This document shows, piece after piece, positions 39,090 to 47,863 of a stretch of DNA of 64,000 nt (its first letter is position 1; each line of letters opens with the position of its first letter). The notes under the pieces were generated by a model, which saw only the letters and a program-made list of their open reading frames with translations, had not been told where the DNA came from and did no database searches. The DNA is from Phycisphaerales bacterium (GTDB taxonomy: Bacteria; Planctomycetota; Phycisphaerae; Tepidisphaerales; Tepidisphaeraceae). A program made the position numbers and the translations under genes. The DNA is taken from positions 1 through 64,000 of the forward strand of contig JADYZN010000055.1 of NCBI GenBank assembly GCA_020853095.1. Reading direction: 5' to 3'.

Positions 39090-40112
39090 ATGACTCCCGC
39101 CACCGCCCTGTACCACCACTGCCTGGATCAAATCCGCCAGTCGGGCAATTTACGCATCCCTCTGGAGAGCGAATGGGTGCTGGCCCGTCGATTCGCCATC
39201 TCCCGGTCGGCCGCCCGGCTGGTGATGCAACGGCTGGTTCGCGAAGGGTTGGTCGTCGCCGTGCGCGGCAAGGGGTATTTCACCCGTCCTCCGCCGGCCG
39301 ATCTTCATGAATCCAACTTTCGCATCGGCGTGGTGTACGAACAAAGCCATGGCCTGTATGCCCGCCAGCAAGGGGACGTGCTGGCGGGTTTGATGGAGGC
39401 CCTTCGCCGGCAGGAGCTGCACGCGGCGACGTTGCAAATACCGATTTCGGCCGACCGGTCGATGATCGGCCGGTTGATCCAGTCTCAGAAGGTGGATGGA
39501 TACCTGCTGCACTCGCTGCCCTTGGCGGTTCAGTCGCAATTTGCCGCGCAGGGCAAGCCGGCGGTGGTCTTCGGTAACACCTACGATGAGCTGGGGCTGC
39601 CCAGCGTGGCCTTGGATGAGTTGGAAATCACCCGTCGATTGTGCGATGACCTGCTCAAAAGCGGGCGGTCCCGCGTGGCGCTGATTCAGGAACGGTCGTT
39701 GAACCTGGGCGCTGAACGCAGCCGGCTCGGATTTGAATACGCCCATCACGCCCGCCGCCGGCGATTTGGCCGGGATCGAATCATCCTGGTTGACCGCCAC
39801 CGGGGCATCCGCGTGTCGCTGGTTCAACTTGAACTGCTCAACCCATCGGCGATCCTGGTCCAGAACGCCCAACTGATGCGGCAACTGTGGGACAACGCTT
39901 CGGGACCGATCCGCCAGCGGATCGCCCAAGCCCAGGTCATCCTGCTGAGCGGTATGGCCCATGACCTGCCGCTGCCCCATCTCCGGTACGTCCGGGCCGA
40001 CCTGAACGCCGCCGCCCGCATCGTCGCCAGAACCCTCTCATTGTCACTGGCCGCGCGCCGGCGGCATCTACTGCACCATAGCATCCAATGGCGGCTGGAA
40101 TCCGCAAAGTGA
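39090..40112 (+). CDS. GntR-family regulator with LacI-type ligand domain
   Basis: 340 residues: an N-terminal winged helix-turn-helix of the GntR type (about 1-70: RIPLESEWVLARRFAISRS, then AARLVMQRLVREGLVVAVRGKGYF), followed by a periplasmic-binding-protein-like domain as in LacI/AraR regulators (about 80-330: IGVVYEQSHGLYARQQ; KVDGYLLHSLP; RRLCDDLLKSGRSRVALI). AraR-like layout senses sugars. Divergent from the dioxygenase operon, it probably controls the 33-40 kb catabolic genes. The upstream frame to 38955 crosses the divergent promoter and is rejected. Confidence 0.9.
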   Translation: MTPATALYHHCLDQIRQSGNLRIPLESEWVLARRFAISRSAARLVMQRLVREGLVVAVRGKGYFTRPPPADLHESNFRIGVVYEQSHGLYARQQGDVLAGLMEALRRQELHAATLQIPISADRSMIGRLIQSQKVDGYLLHSLPLAVQSQFAAQGKPAVVFGNTYDELGLPSVALDELEITRRLCDDLLKSGRSRVALIQERSLNLGAERSRLGFEYAHHARRRRFGRDRIILVDRHRGIRVSLVQLELLNPSAILVQNAQLMRQLWDNASGPIRQRIAQAQVILLSGMAHDLPLPHLRYVRADLNAAARIVARTLSLSLAARRRHLLHHSIQWRLESAK

Positions 40113-40137
40113 TTAAAGACACGGCCGGGGAGTTTGG

Positions 40138-40143
40138 TATACT
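40138..40143 (+). promoter_or_regulatory. Extended -10 element for the small gene at 40151
   Basis: TATACT preceded by a TGG that resembles an extended -10. Transcription would begin at about 40150, only a base or so before the ATG at 40151, predicting a leaderless or nearly leaderless mRNA. No good -35 is present. Confidence 0.5.
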
Positions 40144-40150
40144 ACGATTC

Positions 40151-40462
40151 ATGAAATCATTCATTATCCTGCTGTTGTTGGCGGCGTTGGCGGCGGCGAT
40201 GGCGTTTACCAAGCCGGCCGAGGCGGATTTCAAGTCGTACGTTCTACAACGGGTCATGCAGGGATCGGAGAACAAACTGGAACAATTCACCGCCACGTTG
40301 CAGGTCAAGGGGTTTCTGGATTCGTGCAAATATCAGAATTATTTTTTGTGGTCCACCATCTCAAAGGATGGCAAGGTCATCTACGTGGGGGCGCTCAGCC
40401 ACTGGTTTGCGCGCGAAGATTTCCCCGGCCGGTGGGAAATTCACAAAAGTCCGGTGTCATAA
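40151..40462 (+). CDS. Small secreted protein (DUF4359-like)
   Basis: 103 residues: signal peptide (KSFIILLLLAALAAAMAF, cleavage near AEA at about 25) and a mature domain of about 78 residues with CKYQNYFLWSTISKDGKVIYVGALSHWF, which resembles DUF4359 proteins of cyanobacteria and others that carry an 'exported short stress/envelope' domain of unknown role. Immediately follows the regulator gene but has its own -10 element. The upstream frame (from 40088) is not credible because it includes that element. Confidence 0.72.
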   Translation: MKSFIILLLLAALAAAMAFTKPAEADFKSYVLQRVMQGSENKLEQFTATLQVKGFLDSCKYQNYFLWSTISKDGKVIYVGALSHWFAREDFPGRWEIHKSPVS

Positions 40463-40475
40463 GCCCGATGGGGAA

Positions 40476-41000
40476 TCATTTGTAGATCAGGTTGCGCCGG
40501 GGGGCGGCGGCGCCGCTCAGGCGGATGTCGTTGTCGCCGACGTGGACGCTCAGGCTGACGTTGACGCGGGCGACGCAGGGTGCGTTGTTGTAATCGGTCC
40601 CCATGTCCACGGAAAAACTCAAGTCGGTGACATCCCGTGCCAGGATGTATTGATGCGCCGTCGGGTCGGCCGACAGGATCATGACCAGTTGATCCTTGTC
40701 GGGCAGATACCGATAAATACGTTCCTCCGGGGTGGCGCCGCCGGTGATCAGGGTGATTTCATGCGCATCCCACGCCTCATCCACCGCGCCGGTGCGAATT
40801 TCGCTTAACAGGTGGTGCAGGCCGACGCGTGCGGTCTGGGTGGCCTGAAAGAAGCGGTCGTTGGTGCGGATGGCGCCGGCCGACGCGGCGAACGCGGCCG
40901 AGATCGCCGTCAACAGCATGGCCGAGATCGTCAGGCTCAACAGGGCCTCGACCAGCCCGAACCCGCGGCGGCGGCGATGGAGCGGGATCGGTCGCATCAC
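40476..41000 (-). CDS. GspJ-like type IV pilin-like protein
   Basis: 174 residues with a class III prepilin N-terminus: basic HRRRRGFGLVEALLSLTISAML, with processing after Gly and Glu at mature position 5 (GLVEA), then a helix and a globular domain. Position after GspI-like and GspK-like genes suggests the minor pseudopilin GspJ or a PilW-type minor pilin. Overlaps the preceding gene by four bases (ATGA). The last gene of the reverse-strand pilus operon, ending 13 bases from the convergent small secreted-protein gene. Confidence 0.8.
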   Translation of the reverse strand: MMRPIPLHRRRRGFGLVEALLSLTISAMLLTAISAAFAASAGAIRTNDRFFQATQTARVGLHHLLSEIRTGAVDEAWDAHEITLITGGATPEERIYRYLPDKDQLVMILSADPTAHQYILARDVTDLSFSVDMGTDYNNAPCVARVNVSLSVHVGDNDIRLSGAAAPRRNLIYK

Positions 41001-42451
41001 GAGCCTCCTTCGCTGTAGGTGTAGGGCAGGGGGCTGTAGGCGCTGCCGAAGCGGATGGCGGGGGGGTAATTGGAGGTTCCCTGGCTCTCGATGGTGATGT
41101 TGGAGTTTCCGGTGAGGCTCATCGGGGTGGCGCCAAGGTTGATGATGCTCCCTTTGACCAGCCCGCCGGCGTTGCCGGTGAAGGTGAACTGGCTGCCGAT
41201 GATGGAGCCGGCGATGGTGCTGAAATTTCCGGTGAACGTAACGCCATATCCCGGCACCAGCAGCATCCCGCCGGTCAATTCGTGCAGGCTGGGGGGAAAT
41301 TCCGAGGTGTCGGGCAGGGTGCTGACATCGCTGAAATTGACGTTGCCGGCGAAATTGACCTGGTTCTGCGACAAGTTGAGCGATTCGTTGTTGTTGTCAT
41401 CGGTCTCGGCGACGATGACCCCCTGAATGGTCGTGTTGCCGGTGAATTTCACCTTGTTGGGCGACTCGATGTACATCACCCCCTGAATTTTAATGTTCCC
41501 GGAAAACGTGGGATTGGCGCCGGCCTTGATGCGGAGGTTCTTGAGGGTGAGGTTGCCCGATTTATTGCCGGTGATGACCGATGGGCCGGTGTCGTTGGGT
41601 CCGGGGACGTATTGCTCGAACAGCGAGTTGTCCACGACCGGAAATTCCGGCGGTTCGATCCCCTTGTGAACCACATCGTCAAACCCCGCATCGTCGGTGT
41701 GCAGGCCGGCGATGGTGGAGTTGGTGCTGATGTTGGGCGAGGCGTCCGGGTTCACGAAGGAGACGTGGCCGGAGATTTTGGAGTTACCGATCATGGACAA
41801 CGCGACCGGGTCGTCCATCCATGAGGACAGCACGCTGCCCATGTATTCGTTGCCGGTGGACCCCTTGATGGCGACGTTGCCGGTCATCGAGATTTTTCCC
41901 CTGCTGGCGACCCCATAATTGAAGATGGAGGCTGGACTGGGGAAGTTGGCGTATTGCAGGCTGATGGCGCGTTCAAACGAGGAATTGGCGTAATTTCCGT
42001 ACACAATCACCTGGATCGTCTCGCCGTTCATCAGCTTGTGGATGACGGCCCGGAAGGATGAGCCTTCGGCGTCGAGTGCGATCCGGCTGGTCCCGTCGCC
42101 GGGGATGGTGATCGTGTCGCCGTCGGAGGAGACGCCGATGGTGGCCGAGCCGGTGGGCATGTTCTGGGTGTTGTCGAACTTGGTGTGCAGCGAGGTGGCC
42201 AGGGCGTCAAACAACTGGTCCGGCGGGGTTCGGGCCGGCAGGCCGGCCGTGGCCAGGTGGTAGCGCATGAAGGCCATGCCGGATTCGGCCGCCAGCCGTG
42301 CCCGGGCGCTGCGCTGTTCGTTGGCCGCGATCTGCGTTGCGGTGGTGATGGCCGCGAAGAATCCCACCGCCAGCGTGGAAAACAGCACCAGGTAGAGCAT
42401 CGCCAGGACGCTGCTGATGCCGCTCGGATGTTGTGCCGGTCGTTTGGCCAT
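40997..42451 (-). CDS. PilX/GspK-like protein with repetitive beta-rich tail
   Basis: 484 residues from the ATG at 42451; the frame runs on to 43267 but overlaps two upstream genes, so that part is rejected. N-terminal single membrane helix with SSVLAMLYLVLFSTLAVGFF and the PilX-like ESGMAFMRYHLA (about 48). From about 160 on, the motif xTGN/xGN recurs (MTGNVAIKG, MIGNSKISG, FSGNIKIQG, FTGNTTIQG, FAGNVNFSD, FTGNFSTIA, FTGNAGGLV, LTGNSNITI), which suggests a right-handed beta-helix. Position 11 bases after the GspI-like gene and 4-base overlap with the GspJ-like gene argue for a minor tip subunit of the pilus/T2SS-like machine. Confidence 0.78.
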   Translation of the reverse strand: MAKRPAQHPSGISSVLAMLYLVLFSTLAVGFFAAITTATQIAANEQRSARARLAAESGMAFMRYHLATAGLPARTPPDQLFDALATSLHTKFDNTQNMPTGSATIGVSSDGDTITIPGDGTSRIALDAEGSSFRAVIHKLMNGETIQVIVYGNYANSSFERAISLQYANFPSPASIFNYGVASRGKISMTGNVAIKGSTGNEYMGSVLSSWMDDPVALSMIGNSKISGHVSFVNPDASPNISTNSTIAGLHTDDAGFDDVVHKGIEPPEFPVVDNSLFEQYVPGPNDTGPSVITGNKSGNLTLKNLRIKAGANPTFSGNIKIQGVMYIESPNKVKFTGNTTIQGVIVAETDDNNNESLNLSQNQVNFAGNVNFSDVSTLPDTSEFPPSLHELTGGMLLVPGYGVTFTGNFSTIAGSIIGSQFTFTGNAGGLVKGSIINLGATPMSLTGNSNITIESQGTSNYPPAIRFGSAYSPLPYTYSEGGS

Positions 42452-42462
42452 GGTTGTTTCCG

Positions 42463-42918
42463 TTATTGTGCCGACGTCACCAGCCGCCGCGAGGCGTAGA
42501 CCACCTCGCCGTTGTGAAGCACCGTGATCGTCACCAGCGCCGCGGTGGTCTTGCTGGATGCATTCGCCGTCAGATTGTCGGGCTGAACGTATTGCACCGC
42601 GACCTTCTGGCTCCAGGAGGACATCGTGGTGATTTCCGACAGGTCGGAATCCACCGCCGGCGAATAGGTGACGTTGTTCATCGCCGCCACCTGGTCGAGG
42701 CTCATCCGCAGCATCGCCTCGTGCAGGTTGGAAGCCAGGTTCATCGCGGTGGTGGTCTGAGCGCTCTGGGCGTTGACGAACGTTCCCGCCGCCAGCAGCC
42801 GCAGCATCGACACGACGCCCACGCCCACGATCACCGTGACCAGCGCCGCCTCGATCAGCGTAAACCCCCGCCGCCGTCGGCCGCGTGAGGTGAATTTGGG
42901 ATGATCCAACCACATCAA
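42463..42918 (-). CDS. GspI-like pseudopilin
   Basis: 151 residues with a typical prepilin N-terminus (RGRRRRGFTLIEAALVTVIVGVG, Glu at +5 after the Gly-Phe site) and a small C-terminal domain. Length and the order relative to GspK/GspJ-like genes suggest GspI or a PilV-type minor pilin. It should be cleaved by a prepilin peptidase; the only A24 peptidase here is the Tad one at 12358, so another copy probably lies elsewhere. Confidence 0.8.
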   Translation of the reverse strand: MMWLDHPKFTSRGRRRRGFTLIEAALVTVIVGVGVVSMLRLLAAGTFVNAQSAQTTTAMNLASNLHEAMLRMSLDQVAAMNNVTYSPAVDSDLSEITTMSSWSQKVAVQYVQPDNLTANASSKTTAALVTITVLHNGEVVYASRRLVTSAQ

Positions 42919-42969
42919 CCCATGATGTCCAATACAAACCGGCCCAAGTCAAATTCCGTTTATTTTGGC

Positions 42970-44184
42970 CTATTTGACAAGCTGGCTGAGCTTGAAGATC
43001 GGCAGGATGATGCTCATCGCGATGAAACCGACGATGCTGCCCATCGCGATGATCATCAGCGGCTCGATCATGGCCGTCACGGATTTGATCACCGCGCGCA
43101 GTTCGCGCGAGTAAAAGTCGGACACCTCGTCCAGCACCTCGCCCAGTTTTCCCGATTCTTCCCCCGCGCCGATCATCTGCACCACCGACCGGGGCAGCAG
43201 ATTGCTCTTTTGCAGCGGCGAGGAGATTTTTTTTCCCTGTTTGACTGCCGAATAGACCGTCCGCCACATCCGCCGGTAGAGCTGATTGCCTGAAATTTCG
43301 GCCGTGATGCTGATCGTGTCCAGCATCGGCACGCCCGCGTTGATGAGCTGGCCCATCGTGTGCAGACCCCGGCTGATGTACAGCGCCCTGAACAGCTTCT
43401 TGAACAGCGGGATCGTCAGCTTGGTCTTGTCAAACCACGTCCTCCCCCAGTCCGTCCGCAGCATCAGCACGAACCCCCACACCGCCGCCACCGTGCCGGT
43501 CAGCAGAAAATACCAGTAGCCGACCATGAATTCCGAGATCATGTTCAGCAGTCTCGTCGGGGCCGGTAGCGCCGCCTCCTTGCCCTTGAATATCTCCTTG
43601 AAGCTGGGCACCACGAACGTCAGCAGAAAAATCGTCGTGCTGATCGCCATGGCGCCGATGATCCCCGGATAAATCATCGCCCCCACGACCATGCTGCGCG
43701 TCTCGATCTGCTGGGCCAGATACCCCGCGATCCGGTCCAGCATCCGGCTGAATCCGCCGGACAATTCCGACGCCTTGACCATGTTGATGTACAGGGGGCT
43801 GAAAACCTTCGGATGTCGCGCCAGCGCGTCGGAAAACGGCTTTCCCGCCTCCACATCCCGTCTCATCTGCACCAGGATTTCACGAAACTTGGGATTGGTC
43901 GCCTGCTCGGCGATGCCTTCGATGGCCGCGCGGATGCTGATCCCCGCGCGGATCATCACCGCCAGTTGGCTGGTGAAATTCTGCACATCCCGGGCGCCGG
44001 GACCGAAGCTGAAATTGAAATTGAACGACTTTCTGGCCGTCGTTTCCTGTGCGGGGGCCAGCGCCAGGATGTACTCCCCCCGTTCGCGGAGTTGCTGTGA
44101 GGCGGCCGCGAGGTTGGCCGCGGCGATCACGCCGGCCGTCACCTTTCCTCCCGCGCCCCTGGCTTCGTACCGATAGCTTGGCAT
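42970..44184 (-). CDS. pilC: Inner-membrane platform protein PilC/GspF
   Basis: 404 residues from the ATG at 44184 (GGGAG upstream). Begins PSYRYEARGAGGKVTAGVI as PilC/GspF proteins do, followed by two T2SSF domains (about 65-190: TSQLAVMIRAGISIRAAIEG; about 270-395: RGLHTMGQLINAGVPMLDTI) and three membrane segments. It is the platform contacted by PilB and PilT. Lies downstream of pilT. Confidence 0.94.
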   Translation of the reverse strand: MPSYRYEARGAGGKVTAGVIAAANLAAASQQLRERGEYILALAPAQETTARKSFNFNFSFGPGARDVQNFTSQLAVMIRAGISIRAAIEGIAEQATNPKFREILVQMRRDVEAGKPFSDALARHPKVFSPLYINMVKASELSGGFSRMLDRIAGYLAQQIETRSMVVGAMIYPGIIGAMAISTTIFLLTFVVPSFKEIFKGKEAALPAPTRLLNMISEFMVGYWYFLLTGTVAAVWGFVLMLRTDWGRTWFDKTKLTIPLFKKLFRALYISRGLHTMGQLINAGVPMLDTISITAEISGNQLYRRMWRTVYSAVKQGKKISSPLQKSNLLPRSVVQMIGAGEESGKLGEVLDEVSDFYSRELRAVIKSVTAMIEPLMIIAMGSIVGFIAMSIILPIFKLSQLVK

Positions 44185-44209
44185 GTTTCTCCCGCGCCCG
44201 CCCGTTCGA

Positions 44210-45268
44210 TCAGGCCACCAGCGCCCGCTCCAGTTTCTCCGGATGGGCCGCCTGCGCCACCGCATCCTCCCGGCTGATGTATCCGTTGACGAACAACTGC
44301 TTGATCGAGCTGTCCAGCGTATGCATTCCCAGCGCCCGGCTGGTTTCGATCACGTTGGGAATCTCAAAAATCCGGTTCTCGCGGATGCAGTTGCGCACCG
44401 CCGGCGTGCAGAGCATGATCTCCACCGCGGGGATCATTCCCGGTTCGTCGGCCCGCTTGAACAGCGTCTGGCTGATGACCGCCTGCAGCGTGTTGGCCAG
44501 CATCGAGCGGATCTGGTTCTGCTCGTCGCTGGGATAGATGTCGATGATGCGCTCGATCGTCTGCGGCGCGTTGACCGTGTGCAGCGTGCTGAAGACCAGG
44601 TGGCCGGTCTCGGCCGCGGTGATGGCCGCGCTGGTCGTCTCCAGGTCGCGCATTTCGCCCACCAGGATCGTATCGGGGTCCTGTCGCAGCACGTGACGAA
44701 GGCCGCTGGCGAACGTCGGCACGTCGCTGCCCACTTCGCGTTGTTCGATGGCGCACCGGTTGCTGACAAAGGCGTATTCGATCGGGTCTTCCAGCGTGAT
44801 GATGTGACCCTGTTCGCGCCGATTGATCGCGTCGACCATCGCCGCCAGCGTGGTCGATTTTCCCGATCCGGTCGGGCCGGTTACCAGGATCAACCCGCGC
44901 GGCAGATACGTCAGCTTTGAGACCACCTCCGGCAGAAACAACTGTTCGATCGGCCGGATCTTGTCGTTGATCGCCCGGAACGCCAGCGCCACCGTGTTGC
45001 GCTGATAGTGCGCGTTGACGCGAAACCGCCCCAGCCCCGGAATCTCGTAGGAGAAGTCCGCGTCGCGGGTCTCCTCAAATTCGGCGAAGCGTTTTTCGCT
45101 CACCAGTTCCTTGAGCATCCGCAGCGCCCCCTCCGGCGTCACCAGCGGAAAATCGCTGGCCGACATCACCGTGTGGATGCGATACAACGGCGGCGCGCCG
45201 ACGTTGATGTGGATGTCCGATGCCTTGGCCGCCACGGCGTTGCGCAGGATGTCGTCGATCAGGCTCAT
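44210..45268 (-). CDS. pilT: Twitching motility ATPase PilT
   Basis: 352 residues, retraction ATPase of type IV pili. PAS-like N-terminal domain, Walker A GPTGSGKSTT (about 128), Asp box ITLEDPIEY, Walker B ILVGEMRDLET (about 202), His box FSTLHTVNAP and the retraction-ATPase-type C-terminal AIRNLIRE-like segment here as AVRNCIREN. Its presence argues that this operon makes a retractable type IV pilus rather than only a type II secretion pseudopilus. Confidence 0.95.
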   Translation of the reverse strand: MSLIDDILRNAVAAKASDIHINVGAPPLYRIHTVMSASDFPLVTPEGALRMLKELVSEKRFAEFEETRDADFSYEIPGLGRFRVNAHYQRNTVALAFRAINDKIRPIEQLFLPEVVSKLTYLPRGLILVTGPTGSGKSTTLAAMVDAINRREQGHIITLEDPIEYAFVSNRCAIEQREVGSDVPTFASGLRHVLRQDPDTILVGEMRDLETTSAAITAAETGHLVFSTLHTVNAPQTIERIIDIYPSDEQNQIRSMLANTLQAVISQTLFKRADEPGMIPAVEIMLCTPAVRNCIRENRIFEIPNVIETSRALGMHTLDSSIKQLFVNGYISREDAVAQAAHPEKLERALVA

Positions 45269-45286
45269 ACGTCATTCATCGGCGTT

Positions 45287-47095
45287 TCAGACGCCGCTCT
45301 CCGTGACCCGCAGGATTTCGTCGATCGTCGTCTGCCCCTTGAGCACCTTGGTGAACCCATCCTGCCGCAAAGTCACCAAACCCCGCTCACGACACAATTT
45401 CCGCAATTCCGTCACGTTCGGATTGCGCGTCACAAGGTCACGCAGCGAATCGTCCATGACCAATAATTCGTAGATCCCCAGCCGCCCCGCGTGGCCGGTC
45501 TTGCGGCAGCGGTCGCACCCCTTGCCATGATAAATCTCCGTTCCTTCAAACCCCTGGAGCTGCAAAAACTCCCTCATCTCATCCGATGGCCGATACGGCT
45601 CGCGGCAATGCTGGCAGATCCGCCGAACCAGCCGTTGCGCCAAAATCCCATTGACGGCCGAGGCGATCAGGTACGGCTCCACGCCGATGTTGATCAGCCG
45701 GGTGATCGACGAGGGCGCATCGTTCGTGTGCAGCGTGCTGAGGACCAGGTGACCGGTCAACGACGCCTGCACCGCGATCCTGGCCGTCTCCGCATCGCGG
45801 ATTTCCCCCAGCATCACCACGTCCGGATCCTGTCGAAGCAGGCTTCGCAGCGCGGCCGAAAAACTCATCCCGATCTTGTCATGCACCTGCACCTGGTTGG
45901 CCTGCGGCAGGTGATATTCGATCGGGTCCTCCACCGTGCTGATGTTCAGCTTGTTGCCATCCATGCAGCGCAGCGATGAATACAGCGTCGTCGTCTTGCC
46001 GCTGCCGGTCGGCCCGGTCACCAGTAAAATCCCGTGCGGCTCGTCGATCTGTTTTTTCCAGATCGTCAGCGCATCCTCGCCAAAACCCAAATCCTCCAGC
46101 GCCACGTTGATTGACCGGTTGTCGAGGATGCGGATTACCACCTTTTCCCCGTTGGCGGTGGGAAGGGTGCTCATGCGCAGGTCCACCTTCCGCCCATGCA
46201 CCATCGCCCGGATTCGTCCATCCTGCGGCAGCCGGCGTTCGGAGATGTCCAGGTTCGCCATGATCTTCAACCGCGACACGATCGCCGCGTGCATCGAGTG
46301 GGGCGGGTTCATCGCCTCGAACAGGATGCCGTCGATGCGATACCGCATCTTCAACGCCTTTTCCTTCGGCTCGATGTGGATGTCGCTGGCCCCCTGTTTG
46401 ATCGCGTCGAAGATCAGGTAATTGACGAACCGGATGATGGGCGACTCGCTGCCCATCTTTTCAAGGTCCGCCACGTCGTCCTTGGCCTCCTTGACCACCT
46501 GGACATCGTCCTCGGCCATGTCCTTGATGATCTCGTCAACCTGCACATCCGATGACCCGCTGGTGATCTGCTCGATGGTCTTGTTGATGTCGGCGGCCGT
46601 GGCGACGACCACCTTCGCCTCGCGGCGGGTCTTTCGCCGCACCTCATCCAGCAGAAACACGTTGGTGGGGTCCGCCATCGCCACCACCAGCGTCTTGCCC
46701 TCAAACCGCAGCGGCAGCACCAGGTTTCGGCGCACGTAATCCAGCGGCAGCAGCTCAAACGCCGCCGCATCCACCCCCGCGCGGTCGGGCGATTCAAAAC
46801 CCGCGCCGATCGTCTCGGCCAGGCACGCCAGGATCTGCGACTCGCTGGCCGCGTTCATCGTCAGCAGGATCTGCGTCAGGCCCTTGCCCGGCGTCTGGGC
46901 CTGCACCGATCGCGCCTGCGACAGTTGCGCTTCATTGATGATCCCCCGTTCCAGCAGCAGGTCTTCCACCGACTTGCGCGCCGCCGCCTTGGCCGGCGCC
47001 CACAGCGGTTCCACGCCCTCGGGCCAATCCTCCACCGCTACCCCCCGCGCGGCGGCCTCATCCTGATTCTTTCGTCCAAACATCTTCCCTGCCAT
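45287..47095 (-). CDS. pilB: Pilus extension ATPase PilB/GspE
   Basis: 602 residues from the ATG at 47095 (GGGAG six bases upstream). N-terminal GspE/PilB domain (about 45-150), then the ATPase core: Walker A GPTGSGKTTT (about 350), Asp box STVEDPIEYHLP, Walker B VVMLGEIRDAET (about 416), His box LSTLHTNDAPS, and the zinc-binding tetracysteine region (RICQHCREPY ... GCDRCRKTGHAGR) that distinguishes PilB/GspE from PilT. Powers pilus or pseudopilus extension. Its ribosome binding site lies in one arm of the palindrome at 47096-47130. Confidence 0.95.
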   Translation of the reverse strand: MAGKMFGRKNQDEAAARGVAVEDWPEGVEPLWAPAKAAARKSVEDLLLERGIINEAQLSQARSVQAQTPGKGLTQILLTMNAASESQILACLAETIGAGFESPDRAGVDAAAFELLPLDYVRRNLVLPLRFEGKTLVVAMADPTNVFLLDEVRRKTRREAKVVVATAADINKTIEQITSGSSDVQVDEIIKDMAEDDVQVVKEAKDDVADLEKMGSESPIIRFVNYLIFDAIKQGASDIHIEPKEKALKMRYRIDGILFEAMNPPHSMHAAIVSRLKIMANLDISERRLPQDGRIRAMVHGRKVDLRMSTLPTANGEKVVIRILDNRSINVALEDLGFGEDALTIWKKQIDEPHGILLVTGPTGSGKTTTLYSSLRCMDGNKLNISTVEDPIEYHLPQANQVQVHDKIGMSFSAALRSLLRQDPDVVMLGEIRDAETARIAVQASLTGHLVLSTLHTNDAPSSITRLINIGVEPYLIASAVNGILAQRLVRRICQHCREPYRPSDEMREFLQLQGFEGTEIYHGKGCDRCRKTGHAGRLGIYELLVMDDSLRDLVTRNPNVTELRKLCRERGLVTLRQDGFTKVLKGQTTIDEILRVTESGV

Positions 47096-47130
47096 CTCCC
47101 ACTCCCAAACCCTGTGAGGGGGATGGGAGG
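47096..47130. repeat. CTCCC/GGGAG palindrome overlapping the pilB ribosome binding site
   Basis: CTCCCACTCCC (47096-47106) can pair with GGGGATGGGAG (47119-47129), mismatched at one position, around a short loop. On the reverse strand one arm contains the likely pilB ribosome binding site, so folding could limit pilB translation. Similar in composition to the repeat at 5112-5147. Confidence 0.35.
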
Positions 47131-47160
47131 GGGCTTGCAACCGCTGACGTTAAATTCCGA

Positions 47161-47814
47161 TCACCTCTGCATCTTCAACTCAAACCGGTACGACCCGTTT
47201 TTCACGATCACCGAATCGGGCGTGATCTTCTCGATGGTGAAACTTTCCACCTGCTGGCCCTCGGAATACAGCGTGTTGTTGATCATGCACGCCCGCCGTT
47301 TCTCACCGTGCATGATCGACTGCAACTGCAGTTCCTGCACCGATTTCAGCACCGCCGCCCGCTCCTCGGCCCGTCGTTTGCGCGCCAATTCCTCATCCGC
47401 CGCCGGATCCTCCCCTTTGACCGGCTCGTACCGGAACGGATTGGCCTTCAGCCCCGCCAGCGGAACCTGCGTCGTGCTTGGATAATTGCGAAACTGCTGC
47501 ACCACCTTCTCGGTGTTGCGCAGCATCCGTTCCATCAGCTTGATGTTCTCGCCGCCCGCCTCCAGGAATCGACTGATGGCCGCGCTGTTCTTCTCGCTTT
47601 GTTCGTTGGTCGCCGCCGCCGCCGATTGCGGGCCGGACCGGAAATACGTCAGATAAATCGCGCACGCCCCGGCCAGCACCACCCCCAGCAGCACCGTCAT
47701 CGCCTTGTTTTTCGGCTTGGGCGCCTCGGCCAGAATGAATTCACCCTCTCCGCCGGTCAACAATTCCGCCGTCTCTTCGCCTGGCGACTGATTTTCCAGT
47801 ATTTCATCACTCAT
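47161..47814 (-). CDS. GspC/PilP-like bitopic pilus assembly protein
   Basis: 217 residues from the ATG at 47814 (GGAG six bases upstream). Acidic cytoplasmic N-terminus of about 40 residues, one membrane helix (about 43-62), a periplasmic coiled segment (KLMERMLRNTEKVVQQF), a Pro/charged linker, and a C-terminal beta domain (LQLQSIMHGEKRRACMINNTLYSEGQQV) that looks like the HR/PDZ-proximal domain of GspC or PilP, which contacts the secretin. Position after pilO supports PilP. Exact family uncertain. Confidence 0.68.
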   Translation of the reverse strand: MSDEILENQSPGEETAELLTGGEGEFILAEAPKPKNKAMTVLLGVVLAGACAIYLTYFRSGPQSAAAATNEQSEKNSAAISRFLEAGGENIKLMERMLRNTEKVVQQFRNYPSTTQVPLAGLKANPFRYEPVKGEDPAADEELARKRRAEERAAVLKSVQELQLQSIMHGEKRRACMINNTLYSEGQQVESFTIEKITPDSVIVKNGSYRFELKMQR

Positions 47815-47863
47815 GGACCGCTCCGGTTCATTTTGATTGTTCGGCACGCCGTCGATGGCCTTC

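Noticed and set aside
42452-43267. N-terminal extension of the PilX/GspK-like frame
   Set aside because: Overlaps the GspI-like and pilC genes; the PilX-like anchor begins at 42451.
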